Shown one piece after another: positions 1 to 8,247 of a stretch of 28,906 bases of DNA. This DNA is from Holophagales bacterium UBA2201. GTDB lineage: Bacteria; Acidobacteriota; Thermoanaerobaculia; UBA2201. Each line of letters begins with the position of its first letter. Position 1 is the first letter of the stretch. The notes beneath the pieces were generated by a model, which worked only from the letters and a program-made list of their open reading frames with translations, had not been told where the DNA came from and made no database searches. The DNA lies in contig DCUZ01000041.1 of assembly GCA_002327305.1 (NCBI GenBank), positions 1 through 28,906 of the forward strand. Reading direction: 5' to 3'. A program made the translations under genes and the position numbers.

Positions 1-42
1 TTCCCCCTTCCCCCTTCCGCCTTCCGCCTTCTTCCTTCCTCC
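1..42. repeat. Six degenerate heptamers (TTCCNCC type)
   Basis: Six consecutive 7-base units (TTCCCCC twice, TTCCGCC twice, TTCTTCC, TTCCTCC) sit directly upstream of the pepT promoter. On the other strand they read GGCGGAA-like, the same family seen at 12835-12855 and 13947-13970. They form a pure pyrimidine tract. I see no gene in it, and the window edge cuts the region. Confidence 0.8.
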
Positions 43-48
43 TATTTA

Positions 49-57
49 TGCTAAAGT
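49..57 (+). promoter_or_regulatory. Extended -10 element of pepT, probably leaderless
   Basis: TGCTAAAGT matches an extended -10 (TGn followed by a TATAAT-like hexamer). The A of the pepT ATG lies eight bases after the hexamer, so the transcript should begin at or one base before the start codon. There is no Shine-Dalgarno sequence. No -35 hexamer is visible, because the upstream stretch is pyrimidine repeat. Confidence 0.55.
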
Positions 58-64
58 ATGGCCC

Positions 65-1297
65 ATGAAAGAGACCGTCCTCGACCGATTCCTGCGCTAT
101 GTCAAGGTGAACACCCGCTCCCAGGAGGACAGCGAGACCTATCCTTCAACGGCCTGCCAGTGGGACCTCCTGCGTCTGCTGGAGAAGGAGATGGGCGCCC
201 TCGGCCTGCGGGATGTGGAGCTGGACCGGTGGGGCTACCTCACCGGCACCCTCCCGGGCAACAGCCCCAAGAAGGTCCCCACGGTGGCCTTCATCGGCCA
301 CGTGGACACCAGCCCCGAGGTCTCGGGCGAGGGGGTCAAGCCCGTTTTGCACAAGAATTACCAGGGGGGCGACCTGGTCCTCCCCGGCGATCCGGAGCAG
401 GTGATCCAGGCCGCGGAGAACCCCAACCTGGCCCTCCAGATCGGCCACACCATCGTCACCAGCGACGGCACCACCCTCTTGGGAAGCGACGACAAGGCGG
501 GGATCGCCGAAATCCTCACCATGGTCGACCATTTCCTGGCCCACCCGGAGATCAAACGCGGAGCGGTCCGCGTCCTCTTCACCCCCGACGAGGAGGTGGG
601 GATGGGGACGGCCCACCTGGAGCTGGCGCGCGTGGCCGCCGACTACGCCTACACCGTGGACGGCGGGGAGGCGGGGGAGATCGAGAACGAGACCTTCAAC
701 GCCGCCGCCGCCACCCTCACCGTCAAGGGGTTCAACGTCCACCCCGGCTACGCCAAGGACAAACTGGTCCACGCCTCGCGCATCGCCGCGCGGTTCGTGG
801 AGATGCTCCCGGCGCTGGCCGCCCCGGAGACCACCGCGGGGCGGCAGGGCTACTGGCACCCCCTCTCCATCCAGGGGGACATCTCCAACGCCACGGTCAA
901 GATGATCCTGCGCGACTTCGAGTGGGAGGGGATCGAGGCCAAGGTGAAGTACCTCGAGCACTGCGCCGAGGTATTGCGGGCCCAGTTCCCCCGCGCCGGC
1001 ATCGAGGTGGCGTGGAAGGAGCAGTACCGCAACATGCGCTATCCCATCGAAAAGGACCCCAAAGTGGTGGACTACGCCCTGGAGGCGGCCCGCCGCGCCG
1101 GGGTGGAGCCCAAGCTCCACTCCATCCGGGGCGGCACCGACGGGAGCGCGCTGACCCTCAAGGGGCTCCTCACCCCCAACATCTTCACCGGCGGCCACAA
1201 CTTCCACTCCAAGCAGGAGTGGAACAGCGTGGAGTGGATGGAGGCCGCGGTGCGGACGCTGGTGGAGACCGTCAAGGTGTGGGAAGAAAAGGCCTGA
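65..1297 (+). CDS. pepT: Peptidase T (tripeptide aminopeptidase)
   Basis: This is a cytoplasmic di-zinc aminopeptidase of family M20B that removes the N-terminal residue of tripeptides. At 410 residues it matches the family length of about 408. The metal and catalytic motifs are present in order: HVDT (H79, D81), the DDKAG bridging-aspartate motif (D142), DEEVG (catalytic and ligand glutamates 176/177), TVDGGEAGE near 195-203 and the final zinc histidine in GGHNFHSKQE (H381). The start at 65 is preferred over the out-of-frame ATG at 58 because it opens the PepT frame and sits at the expected transcription start of a leaderless promoter. The gene is followed after 72 bases by an OPT peptide transporter on the same strand, which suggests uptake and hydrolysis of peptides as one unit. 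Confidence 0.97.
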   Translation: MKETVLDRFLRYVKVNTRSQEDSETYPSTACQWDLLRLLEKEMGALGLRDVELDRWGYLTGTLPGNSPKKVPTVAFIGHVDTSPEVSGEGVKPVLHKNYQGGDLVLPGDPEQVIQAAENPNLALQIGHTIVTSDGTTLLGSDDKAGIAEILTMVDHFLAHPEIKRGAVRVLFTPDEEVGMGTAHLELARVAADYAYTVDGGEAGEIENETFNAAAATLTVKGFNVHPGYAKDKLVHASRIAARFVEMLPALAAPETTAGRQGYWHPLSIQGDISNATVKMILRDFEWEGIEAKVKYLEHCAEVLRAQFPRAGIEVAWKEQYRNMRYPIEKDPKVVDYALEAARRAGVEPKLHSIRGGTDGSALTLKGLLTPNIFTGGHNFHSKQEWNSVEWMEAAVRTLVETVKVWEEKA

Positions 1298-1325
1298 CCT
1301 TCATGCCCCGCAAGCGGAGCACAAC

Positions 1326-1345
1326 GGGCGCACGGCCGTGCGCCC
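1326..1345. promoter_or_regulatory. Perfect 20-base palindrome between pepT and the OPT gene
   Basis: The 20 bases form a perfect inverted repeat with ten-base arms and no loop (GGGCGCACGG and its complement), placed 28 bases after the pepT stop and 24 bases before the OPT start codon. No T-run follows, so it is not a standard intrinsic terminator. It could be an operator, an mRNA-stability or attenuating hairpin, or a processing site between two genes of one operon. Confidence 0.6.
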
Positions 1346-1369
1346 CCACAACCGACCAACGGAGGCCCC

Positions 1370-3397
1370 ATGGACGACCCTAAAGCGCCGTCGCCGATCC
1401 TGCCGCCGAACGCCTACACGGAGTTGAAGCCCGGGGAGAAGTACATCCCCTATGTCCCGCCGGAGCGGATCATCCCCGAGGTGACGCCCCGGAGCGTCAT
1501 CATCGGCCTGGTGATGGCCTTCCTCTTCACCGCCGCCGCGGCGTACCTGGGACTCTACATCGGTCAGGTCTTCGAGGCGGCCATCCCCATCGCCATCCTG
1601 GCCGTGGGGATGGGGACGCTGTTTAAGAGAAAATCCACCATCTCCGAAAACGTGATCATCCAGAGCATCGGGGCGTCGTCGGGCGTGGTGGTGGCGGGGG
1701 CCATCTTCACCCTCCCGGCCCTCTACATCCTCGGCCTGCCGGCCCACTTCTACAAGTTCTTCGTCGCCTCCCTCCTGGGCGGGGTCCTGGGGGTGGTCTT
1801 CCTCATCCCCCTCCGAAGATACTTCTGCAAGGACCAGCACGGCATCCTCCCCTTCCCCGAGGCCACGGCCACGACGGAGGTGCTGGTCACCGGCGACCGG
1901 GCCGGCGGCGGGCAGGCCCTCACCCTCCTCATCGCGGCGGTGGTGGGCGGCCTCTACGACTTCCTCTTCTCCGCCTTCGGCCTCTGGAAGGAGGTCATTT
2001 CCACGCGCATCCTCCCCTTCGGGGTGGGCCCCTTCCTCTACGAGAAACTGCGCATCCTGGGAACGCTCTCCACCCGCACCTCCATCGTGGGGCTGGGGTA
2101 CATCATCGGGTTCCGCTACTCCTCCCTCATCTGCGCCGGCTCGTTCGTCTCCTGGTTCGTCCTCGTCCCCGCCCTGTGGTACCTGGGCCAGTACATCACC
2201 GTCCCCGTCGCCCCCGGAACCGTCCCCCTCAGCGAAATGGGGGCGGAGGAGATCTTCCGCCATTACGTCCGGCACATCGGCATCGGCGGCATCGCCTGCG
2301 CCGGGATCATCGGCATCATCAAGAACCTCAAGGTCATCCTCTCCGCCTTCACCCTCGGGTTCAAGGAGATCTTCGGCGGCAAGAAGCCGGAGGGGGACAC
2401 CGAGCGCACCGACCGCGACCTGCGCATGTCCACCATCCTGGGGATCATCGCCCTGGCGGTCGTCGCCCTGTTCTTCTTCTTCCTCTTCGGCCTGGGGACC
2501 GGGCCCGGGTTCGCCGTGGCGGCGTTGCTCCTGGCCACCGTCATCGCCTTCCTCTTCACCACCGTCGCGGCGCGGGCCACCGCTCTCGTGGGCTCCAACC
2601 CCGTCTCGGGGATGACGCTGATGACGCTCATCCTCTCCTCCTTCCTCCTCGTTCAATTGGGCCTCCACGGCACCGACGGGATGATCGTGGCCCTGCTCAT
2701 CGGCACCGTGGTGTGCACCGCCCTTTCGGTGGCCGGCGGGTTCATCACCGACCTCAAGATCGGCTACTGGCTCGGGACCGCGCCGCGCAACCAGGAGCGG
2801 TTCAAGTTCGCCGGCATCCTCGTGGCGGCCCTGGCGTGCGGCCTCGTCATCCTCCTCCTCAACAGCACCTACGGGTTCGTCCAGAGCCCGGAACACCCCA
2901 ACCCCATGCCCGCCCCGCAGGCGAACGCCATGGCGGCGGTCCTCACCCCTCTCTTCTCCCCCGGCGCCCAGGCCCCCTGGCTCCTCTACCTCGCCGGGAT
3001 GCTCATGGCGCTGACGATGGAACTGATCGGCGTGGCCCCCCTGGCCTTCGCCCTCGGGATGTACCTCCCCCTGGAGGTGAACACCCCCCTGCTGGTGGGC
3101 GGCATCATCGCCCTCATGATCAATAAGAGTTCGAAGGACGGGGGGTTGGTCAAGGCCCGGAGCGACAAGGGGACCCTCATCGCCTCGGGCTTCATCGCGG
3201 GCGGCGCCATCATGGGGGTGGTCTCCGCCATCCTGGAGGCCCTCTTCGGCCGGGGGATCAAGTTGATGGTCTCGGGTGCGGACGGCCCCATCGCCTTCGC
3301 CGAGACCCACGGCGCGGAGATCCTCTCCACCCTCCTCTTCGTCGGCCTCTGCATCTTCTTCTACCGCTACACCCGCAGCGCCCGCAAGGAGGAGTGA
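1370..3397 (+). CDS. OPT-family oligopeptide transporter
   Basis: A polytopic membrane protein of 675 residues with many strongly hydrophobic segments from about residue 45 to the C-terminus. Family signatures include the first-helix region AYLGLYIGQVFEAAIP, the segment SENVIIQSIGASSG, and NPVSGMT near the middle, all typical of the bacterial branch of the OPT superfamily (proton-coupled uptake of small peptides or metal chelates). The start at 1370 has a GGAGG at 1361-1365. The N-terminal 40 residues are proline-rich and cytoplasmic. It lies just after pepT, so small peptides are the likeliest substrate, although OPT members can also carry siderophore-metal complexes. It is followed immediately by the CPBP protease gene. 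Confidence 0.93.
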   Translation: MDDPKAPSPILPPNAYTELKPGEKYIPYVPPERIIPEVTPRSVIIGLVMAFLFTAAAAYLGLYIGQVFEAAIPIAILAVGMGTLFKRKSTISENVIIQSIGASSGVVVAGAIFTLPALYILGLPAHFYKFFVASLLGGVLGVVFLIPLRRYFCKDQHGILPFPEATATTEVLVTGDRAGGGQALTLLIAAVVGGLYDFLFSAFGLWKEVISTRILPFGVGPFLYEKLRILGTLSTRTSIVGLGYIIGFRYSSLICAGSFVSWFVLVPALWYLGQYITVPVAPGTVPLSEMGAEEIFRHYVRHIGIGGIACAGIIGIIKNLKVILSAFTLGFKEIFGGKKPEGDTERTDRDLRMSTILGIIALAVVALFFFFLFGLGTGPGFAVAALLLATVIAFLFTTVAARATALVGSNPVSGMTLMTLILSSFLLVQLGLHGTDGMIVALLIGTVVCTALSVAGGFITDLKIGYWLGTAPRNQERFKFAGILVAALACGLVILLLNSTYGFVQSPEHPNPMPAPQANAMAAVLTPLFSPGAQAPWLLYLAGMLMALTMELIGVAPLAFALGMYLPLEVNTPLLVGGIIALMINKSSKDGGLVKARSDKGTLIASGFIAGGAIMGVVSAILEALFGRGIKLMVSGADGPIAFAETHGAEILSTLLFVGLCIFFYRYTRSARKEE

Positions 3398-3401
3398 TCC
3401 C

Positions 3402-4154
3402 CTGAGCGCCCCCCCTCCCTCGCGTCCGACCAGGGGCCCCTTCGGCCCCTGGTCCGCTTTCGGTCTCGGGGCCGCCGCTCTCGTCATCCACGCCCTGGTC
3501 CTCAACGCCGTCGTCCTGGCCGCGGCCCTGGCCCACGCGGCCCGGGGGACGGGGCGCGTCCCCGCCGTCCTGGCCGAGGTGACTCGCCTCTCCACCGACG
3601 GGTTCTGGATCTGCCTGGCTTCCCTTCCCGCCGCGGGTGCGGGCCTCCTGTTCCTGTGGGCCGTCATCCGCCTGCGCCGCTCCCCCGGAGCGAGGGACAC
3701 CCTGGCGCTGATGCCGGCCCACTGGCGCGCCTATCTTGCGTGGAACGCCCTTCTGGCCCTCCTGCTGGCGGCCTTCACCCTTCTCAACCATTGGCTCAAC
3801 CGTCCCGTCCCCGAGTGGATGCAACAGGTCTTCGACACCGCCGGCTCCCCCACCCTTTTGGTCCTGGCCATCGTCCTGATGGCGCCGCTGTTCGAGGAGG
3901 TTCTCTTCCGCGGGTTCCTCTTCCGCTCTTGGCTCCCCTCCCGTCTGGGCGCCTCGGGGACGGTTTTCCTCACCACCCTCGTATGGACCGCCATCCACAT
4001 CCAGTACGCTCCTTACGAACTGGCGCAGGTGTTCGCCGTCGGCCTCCTCCTGGGGACCGCCCGCGTCCGCACCGGCTCCCTTTTTGTCCCCCTTTCCATG
4101 CACGCCCTGATGAACCTGGCGGCGACGGTGGAGATGGCGCTGACGCCCCCCTGA
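3402..4154 (+). CDS. CPBP-family intramembrane metalloprotease
   Basis: A 250-residue membrane protein with about six hydrophobic segments. The C-terminal CPBP (Abi/Rce1-like, M79-type) domain has its motifs in order: EEVLFR (E165, E166, R170), WTAIH (H199) and HALMN (H234, N238). Such proteins act as CAAX-type or bacterial intramembrane endopeptidases; the substrate is unknown here. Start choice is unusual. The only in-frame ATG lies at 3276 inside the OPT gene and would add an unlikely Pro/Ser-rich leader read out of frame. A CTG at 3402, eight bases after an AAGGAGG (3387-3393), gives a sensible N-terminus four bases after the OPT stop. The gene is probably translated together with the OPT transporter. 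Confidence 0.85.
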   Translation: MSAPPPSRPTRGPFGPWSAFGLGAAALVIHALVLNAVVLAAALAHAARGTGRVPAVLAEVTRLSTDGFWICLASLPAAGAGLLFLWAVIRLRRSPGARDTLALMPAHWRAYLAWNALLALLLAAFTLLNHWLNRPVPEWMQQVFDTAGSPTLLVLAIVLMAPLFEEVLFRGFLFRSWLPSRLGASGTVFLTTLVWTAIHIQYAPYELAQVFAVGLLLGTARVRTGSLFVPLSMHALMNLAATVEMALTPP

Positions 4155-4159
4155 GGCGG

Positions 4160-4168
4160 TGCTACAAT
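4160..4168 (+). promoter_or_regulatory. Extended -10 element of the M1-like peptidase gene
   Basis: TGCTACAAT, just after the CPBP stop, is an extended -10 identical to the one before xerC. The predicted start is near 4175, which gives a leader of about 30 bases containing the AGGAGGT ribosome binding site at 4194-4200. No clear -35 hexamer is seen. Confidence 0.55.
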
Positions 4169-4204
4169 GAACGCGGCCCGCACTATCCCCCGCAGGAGGT
4201 CACG

Positions 4205-6244
4205 ATGAAACATTGGACGCTCGTCTTCCTTATCGCCGTTTCGGCCCCCCTGGCCGCGCAGGGGACGCTGGGCGAGGCGGCGTTCGAGGTGAAGGACGCG
4301 GTTTTGGCCCAGGGCATGCTGACCCTGGCCTTCGAGGAGGGGTGGGCCTGCCCCTACCTGTGGAACGGGGAGCCGGCCGGGTTCGTCTTCGCCGGCAAGG
4401 GGAATTGGACGGCAAGCGTGACGGAACGGTTCGCCCTCCAGACCCTGGACTACAACACAAAGCACGGCTCCCATCTCAAGGCCGAGGGGGGGACCCTGCG
4501 CGACGCCTTCGCCGGGATCATCTGCCTCGGGACCCCGGCGGTGGCCTTCCTGCGGGAGGGGCAGGCCCCGCCGGGCGACCGGTTCAAGGGGGTCCTGGCC
4601 ACGGTCGAGGCGAAGTTCCTCGATCAGTTCTTCACCCATCCCGTCGCCTATGCGTGGGCGGGGCTGGCCAACGGCACCCCCGAGTTCGCCTGCGCCATCG
4701 ACGGCGCCCGGGACCTCGCCCTCTTCCTCCACGACCCCGTATGGCGGCAGGAGGAGACCCTTTCCGCCCTCAAGGACAGCAAGTTCCGCCGCGAGGGGAA
4801 GGCCAACATCTTCTATCCCCAACAACTGGCCCGCCAACCCCTCGGCTGGGACCGGAAGGGCCCCAAGCCCTCCCCCCTGCTCCTGACGGCTCTCGAGTAC
4901 GACCTGGACCTTGCCTCCCTGGAGACCCTGCGGGCCCGCTATGTCCTGACCCTCCAGATGCGGCGGGAGGGGCTGCGGGCCCTTCCCCTGGCCCTTCCCG
5001 ACCGGCGCATCTATTTTTCCAGCGGCGGCGCCCGCACCTTCATCGATCTGGCCGACATGAGCCGGGGCGTGGCGGCCGGGGGGGTGGACAAGCACTGGGT
5101 CAAGACGCTGAGGGTGGACGCCGTCGAGGCCGGGGGAAAGGCCCTTCGGTTCGACCATTTCGGCGACACCCTCGTTCTCCACCTCCCCGAGGCGGCGAGG
5201 CGCGGCGTCCCCCTGAACCTGACCGTGACCGCCGGGGGCGACCTGTACGCGCCCACTCCCGAGATGGGCTCCTTCGTCTATCTCGTGGGGACCGACTGGT
5301 TCCCCTCCCCTCTCGACGGCGCCCCGGGGGTGGAGGCCCGCTTCAAGGGGCGGGTCGCCACGCGCAAGCCGCTGGTCGCGTTCGCCTCGTTCGAGTCCCC
5401 CGTCGTGAAGACCGAGGACGAGACCGTCGTCCTCGAGGGGACCGGCGACAGGGCGGAAGACGGGCACACCGTCACCGTGGGCAAGTATTTCCCGAACGAG
5501 AAGGACCTGGGGAGCGTGCACCTGACCACCGCCTCCGGCGTCTTCAAGAACAAGCGGGCCTACGACCTCATCGAGGGGCTCGCGGGGGGGATCCTTCAGG
5601 TCTACGAGGCCTACCTGGGGCCGTACCCCTTCAAGCGGCTGGCGGTCCTGGAGGGACGGGGGGTGGGCTGGGGGATGGCTCCGCCGGTTCTCGTCTTTGC
5701 CTCGGGGGAGGTCTTCAACTCCCTCAAGGACCCCTACACCTCCCTCTTTTCCAAAGGCGCCAACGAACGGCTGGCCCACGAGGTGGCCCACCAGTATTTC
5801 GGCCACGCCGTCCGCCCCCAACTCGCCGAGGATGCCTGGATGGCCGAGGCCATGGCGGAGTACATGGCCGCCGTCTTTCTGGGCAAGGCCAAGCGGAAGG
5901 CCGAGTTCGACTACCTCTACAATTTCTGGTACAACCGGTCGAAGGGGGAGACCATGGCCTCCCTGACCACGCTGCACGACCTGGACGGGGAGGACGCGCA
6001 TGTCTATCGCTGGGACCTGGTCTACTGCAAGGGGCCGGTCGTCCTGCAGGCCATCCGCGACAAGGTGGGGGAGAAGACCTTCTGGACCCTCCTCCGCTCC
6101 TTTCTCCGCTCGTTCCCCTACAAGGCCGTCACGACGGAGGACTTCATCGGCCTGACGGAGCACATCACCGGGGAGGATTGGCGCCCCTTCTTCGACCGCT
6201 ACGTGTACGGCACCGAGTTCCCCCCCAAGTCGCCGCTGCGGTAG
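4205..6244 (+). CDS. Secreted M1-like (gluzincin) zinc peptidase
   Basis: A 679-residue protein with an N-terminal signal peptide (hydrophobic core residues 4-17, likely cleavage after APLAA). The zinc site is HEVAH (H525, E526, H529) followed 18 residues later by the third ligand E548 in WMAEAMAEYMA; this HExxH-X18-E spacing is the gluzincin pattern of M1 aminopeptidases. YRWDLVYCKG, about 60 residues further on, fits the M1 region with the transition-state tyrosine. The usual GxMEN substrate-binding motif is not recognisable: the equivalent stretch near residue 485-492 reads GVGWGMAPP. The activity may therefore differ from a classical aminopeptidase. Start ATG 4205 has an AGGAGGT four bases upstream and its own promoter. 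The long N-terminal region (20-460) is probably beta-rich and not otherwise recognised. Confidence 0.85.
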   Translation: MKHWTLVFLIAVSAPLAAQGTLGEAAFEVKDAVLAQGMLTLAFEEGWACPYLWNGEPAGFVFAGKGNWTASVTERFALQTLDYNTKHGSHLKAEGGTLRDAFAGIICLGTPAVAFLREGQAPPGDRFKGVLATVEAKFLDQFFTHPVAYAWAGLANGTPEFACAIDGARDLALFLHDPVWRQEETLSALKDSKFRREGKANIFYPQQLARQPLGWDRKGPKPSPLLLTALEYDLDLASLETLRARYVLTLQMRREGLRALPLALPDRRIYFSSGGARTFIDLADMSRGVAAGGVDKHWVKTLRVDAVEAGGKALRFDHFGDTLVLHLPEAARRGVPLNLTVTAGGDLYAPTPEMGSFVYLVGTDWFPSPLDGAPGVEARFKGRVATRKPLVAFASFESPVVKTEDETVVLEGTGDRAEDGHTVTVGKYFPNEKDLGSVHLTTASGVFKNKRAYDLIEGLAGGILQVYEAYLGPYPFKRLAVLEGRGVGWGMAPPVLVFASGEVFNSLKDPYTSLFSKGANERLAHEVAHQYFGHAVRPQLAEDAWMAEAMAEYMAAVFLGKAKRKAEFDYLYNFWYNRSKGETMASLTTLHDLDGEDAHVYRWDLVYCKGPVVLQAIRDKVGEKTFWTLLRSFLRSFPYKAVTTEDFIGLTEHITGEDWRPFFDRYVYGTEFPPKSPLR

Positions 6245-6250
6245 CCGGGC

Positions 6251-6259
6251 TGGTATACT
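6251..6259 (+). promoter_or_regulatory. Extended -10 element of the lactate permease gene
   Basis: TGGTATACT is a strong extended -10, seven bases after the peptidase stop. The predicted start near 6266 leaves a leader of about 55 bases ending in AGGAGGG (6312-6318). No -35 hexamer is evident. Confidence 0.55.
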
Positions 6260-6321
6260 AAGGCCCGAAACGGCCGGACCACCGGCGTTCGCCCCATCGA
6301 TCAAGACCATCAGGAGGGTTC

Positions 6322-7920
6322 ATGCCCATCGGGCCGCTCGTCTTCACCCTGCTCCCCATCGCCGTCATCCTCGTCCTCCTCATCTTCTTCCGCAAGCCGG
6401 CGGACCTCAGCGGCCTGGCGGGGTGGGCCGTCTGCGCCCTGGTGGCCTACTTCGCCTTCCAGACCTCGGCCGAGGTCATTCTCCGCTCCACCGCCGCCGG
6501 GTTCATCCGCTCCTTCGCCGTCTCCCTCATCGTCGCCACCTCGCTCCTGCAGATCGCCTTCATGGAAAAGACGGGGGCGCTGGGGCGCGTCATCCTCTTC
6601 ATCAAGACCCTCGCGGGCGGCAACCGCGCGGTGCAGATCATGATGATCAACATCGGGTTCGGGACGCTGATGGTGGCCGTGGGCGCCACCCCCGTCTCCA
6701 TCCTCCCCCCCATCCTCCTCGCCATGGGCTACTCGGCCACCGTCGCCATCGCCCTCCCCGCCATCGGGTACGACTCCCTCTGCACCTACGCCCTCCTGGG
6801 CGCCCCCATCGTCGTCTTCGTGGACATCGCCAACTCGTACCTGGGAAAAGGCAACGCGATCGCCCTCCACCAGGCCGGCACCATCTTCGCCACCTTCCTC
6901 CCCCTCGTCTCCACCCTCATCGGCCTCTGCATGCTCTGGATGGTGGGGAAAGGGAAGGCCATCCGGGAAGGATGGTTTCCCTGCCTCCTCACGGGCGCCA
7001 CGATCGGCGTCGTCTCCCACTTCACCAACCGGTACGACAACCTGGTGGTGCTGACCGGGGTCCTCTGCGGCCTGGCCGTCATCGGCGCCATGGCCCTCTA
7101 CCTCAAGGCCTCGGGAGGGCGGGTGATCGACCCGGGCCGCCTCACCGCCGACGAGGCCCGGACCGCTCGCGCCATGCCTCTTTGGAAGGCCGCCAGCCCC
7201 TGGATCATCCTCGTGGTCCTCATCCTGGCCCTCAACCTCCCCCAGCCGGTCTTCCATTACCTGTACCGCGTCCTGAAGATGCCCATCGAGGGGCTCACGG
7301 CCGACGGCCGCCCCCTGGACACCCGGGCCCTGTGGCAGGCCTACACCTGGATCCTCGCCAGCACCCTCCTCGCCATCCCCATCCTGCGCCCCACCGCCGC
7401 GCAGGTGAAGGACACCCTGGGCCTCTGGCTCAAGCGGGCCCCCCGCCCCGTCTTCGCCGCCGCTATTTTCTTCGCCATCGGCGAACTGGCCAACATGTCC
7501 GGGTACAGCATGGAGTCCAAGGGGTTCGCCGTCCCCAGCATGGTGCGGGTCCTGGCCGACTCCTCCGCCGGCCTCTTCCGGGACGCCTATGGCGCGGTGG
7601 TGGCCTTCATCGGCCTCTTCGCCGGGTTCCTCACCGGGAGCGAGGCCTCCACCATCGCCATGTTCGGCAAGTACACCATGACCACCGGCACGACGCTGGG
7701 GATGCCCCTGGAGGGGCTCATCATCCTCACGGCCGGCCTGGCCTTCGGCGGCGGGCTGGCCAGCGTCATCTCCCCCGCCAAACTGCAAAACGCCGCCGCC
7801 GCCATCGACCGCATCGGCGAGGAGACGGCCGTCATCCGCATCGCGTTCGTCTTTTCGCTGTTGTTGACCACGGTCACGGCCGCGTTCGTGGTTCTGCTGC
7901 TCCGCGTCCACGGCTTGTAG
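6322..7920 (+). CDS. LctP-family L-lactate permease
   Basis: A 532-residue polytopic membrane protein, close to the usual length of about 530-560 for LctP (TC 2.A.14), which imports lactate or glycolate with protons. Family-like segments are VGATPVSILPPILLAMGYS near residue 115-133, the FLTGSEASTIAMFGKYT loop near 435-451, and SPAKLQNAAAAI near 490-501, which matches the conserved 'ISPQnla.AaaAi' tail of the family. The start at 6322 has an AGGAGGG four bases upstream. It is transcribed alone from its own promoter; no lactate dehydrogenase or lactate-utilisation genes lie nearby, so the substrate remains an inference from the family. Confidence 0.85.
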   Translation: MPIGPLVFTLLPIAVILVLLIFFRKPADLSGLAGWAVCALVAYFAFQTSAEVILRSTAAGFIRSFAVSLIVATSLLQIAFMEKTGALGRVILFIKTLAGGNRAVQIMMINIGFGTLMVAVGATPVSILPPILLAMGYSATVAIALPAIGYDSLCTYALLGAPIVVFVDIANSYLGKGNAIALHQAGTIFATFLPLVSTLIGLCMLWMVGKGKAIREGWFPCLLTGATIGVVSHFTNRYDNLVVLTGVLCGLAVIGAMALYLKASGGRVIDPGRLTADEARTARAMPLWKAASPWIILVVLILALNLPQPVFHYLYRVLKMPIEGLTADGRPLDTRALWQAYTWILASTLLAIPILRPTAAQVKDTLGLWLKRAPRPVFAAAIFFAIGELANMSGYSMESKGFAVPSMVRVLADSSAGLFRDAYGAVVAFIGLFAGFLTGSEASTIAMFGKYTMTTGTTLGMPLEGLIILTAGLAFGGGLASVISPAKLQNAAAAIDRIGEETAVIRIAFVFSLLLTTVTAAFVVLLLRVHGL

Positions 7921-7937
7921 CCGTTGGCGCGGCGCGC

Positions 7938-7967
7938 GGGAAGGCGGGAAGGCGGGAAGGCTCCCCC
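7938..7967. repeat. Octamer tandem (GGGAAGGC x3) plus TCCCCC tail
   Basis: Three identical octamers occur at 7938-7945, 7946-7953 and 7954-7961, followed by TCCCCCACCCACCC. The same tail follows the heptamer array at 13947-13970 and appears inverted at 14111-14135. This is one of the short tandem repeat patches found at gene boundaries throughout the window. Confidence 0.75.
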
Positions 7968-7975
7968 ACCCACCC

Positions 7976-8229
7976 GGTAGCGCGTAGACCGTAGCGCGGT
8001 CCCCCACCCGCCCGGCGTGAAGTTTGATTGGGAGTGTAGGGCCGACTCTCCAGTCGGCCGACTTCAATAATCCAAAACCGCAGGTCGGAGGACCTGCGCT
8101 ACATCCCGACCACCTTCAAAGCCGCAGATGGGGAATGTGGGGCCGACTCTCCAGTCGGCCGGCTTCAATAATCCAAAACCGCAGGTCGGAGAACCTGCGC
8201 TACATCCCGCCCGCCCTCAAAGCCGCAGG
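7976..8229. repeat. Intergenic repeat block R1: GTAGCGCG tract plus two 101-base hairpin-pair units
   Basis: The 327-base gap between the permease and Kelch-like gene A is entirely repetitive. After a GTAGCGCGTAG-rich stretch come two units 101 bases apart, each with two hairpins. Hairpin 1 is GTAG/GTGG followed by GGCCGACT-CTCC-AGTCGGCC (8036-8059 and 8137-8160). Hairpin 2 is GCAGGTC-GGAG-GACCTGC followed by GCTAC (8080-8102; the copy at 8181-8203 has one stem mismatch). The block matches R2 (from 9449) with a constant offset of 1518 bases, and part of R3 (before 11417). No gene is supported here. Confidence 0.9.
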
Positions 8230-8247
8230 GTGGAACAAGCAACGCGT

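Noticed and set aside
1301..3700. Very long minus-strand open frame opposite the OPT and CPBP genes
   Set aside because: It is a GC-rich antisense shadow with a low-complexity Gly/Glu/Asp/Arg protein and no family motif; the plus-strand genes are clear.
4013..6310. Long minus-strand frame opposite the M1-like peptidase
   Set aside because: Antisense shadow in high-GC DNA; the plus strand has a signal peptide, zinc motif, ribosome binding site and promoter.
6310..8067. Long minus-strand frame opposite the lactate permease
   Set aside because: Low-complexity acidic antisense translation; it also runs into the repeat block R1.
7976..8229. CRISPR array
   Set aside because: The 101-base units are entire repeats with internal hairpins, not short repeats with unique spacers, and no cas genes are nearby.
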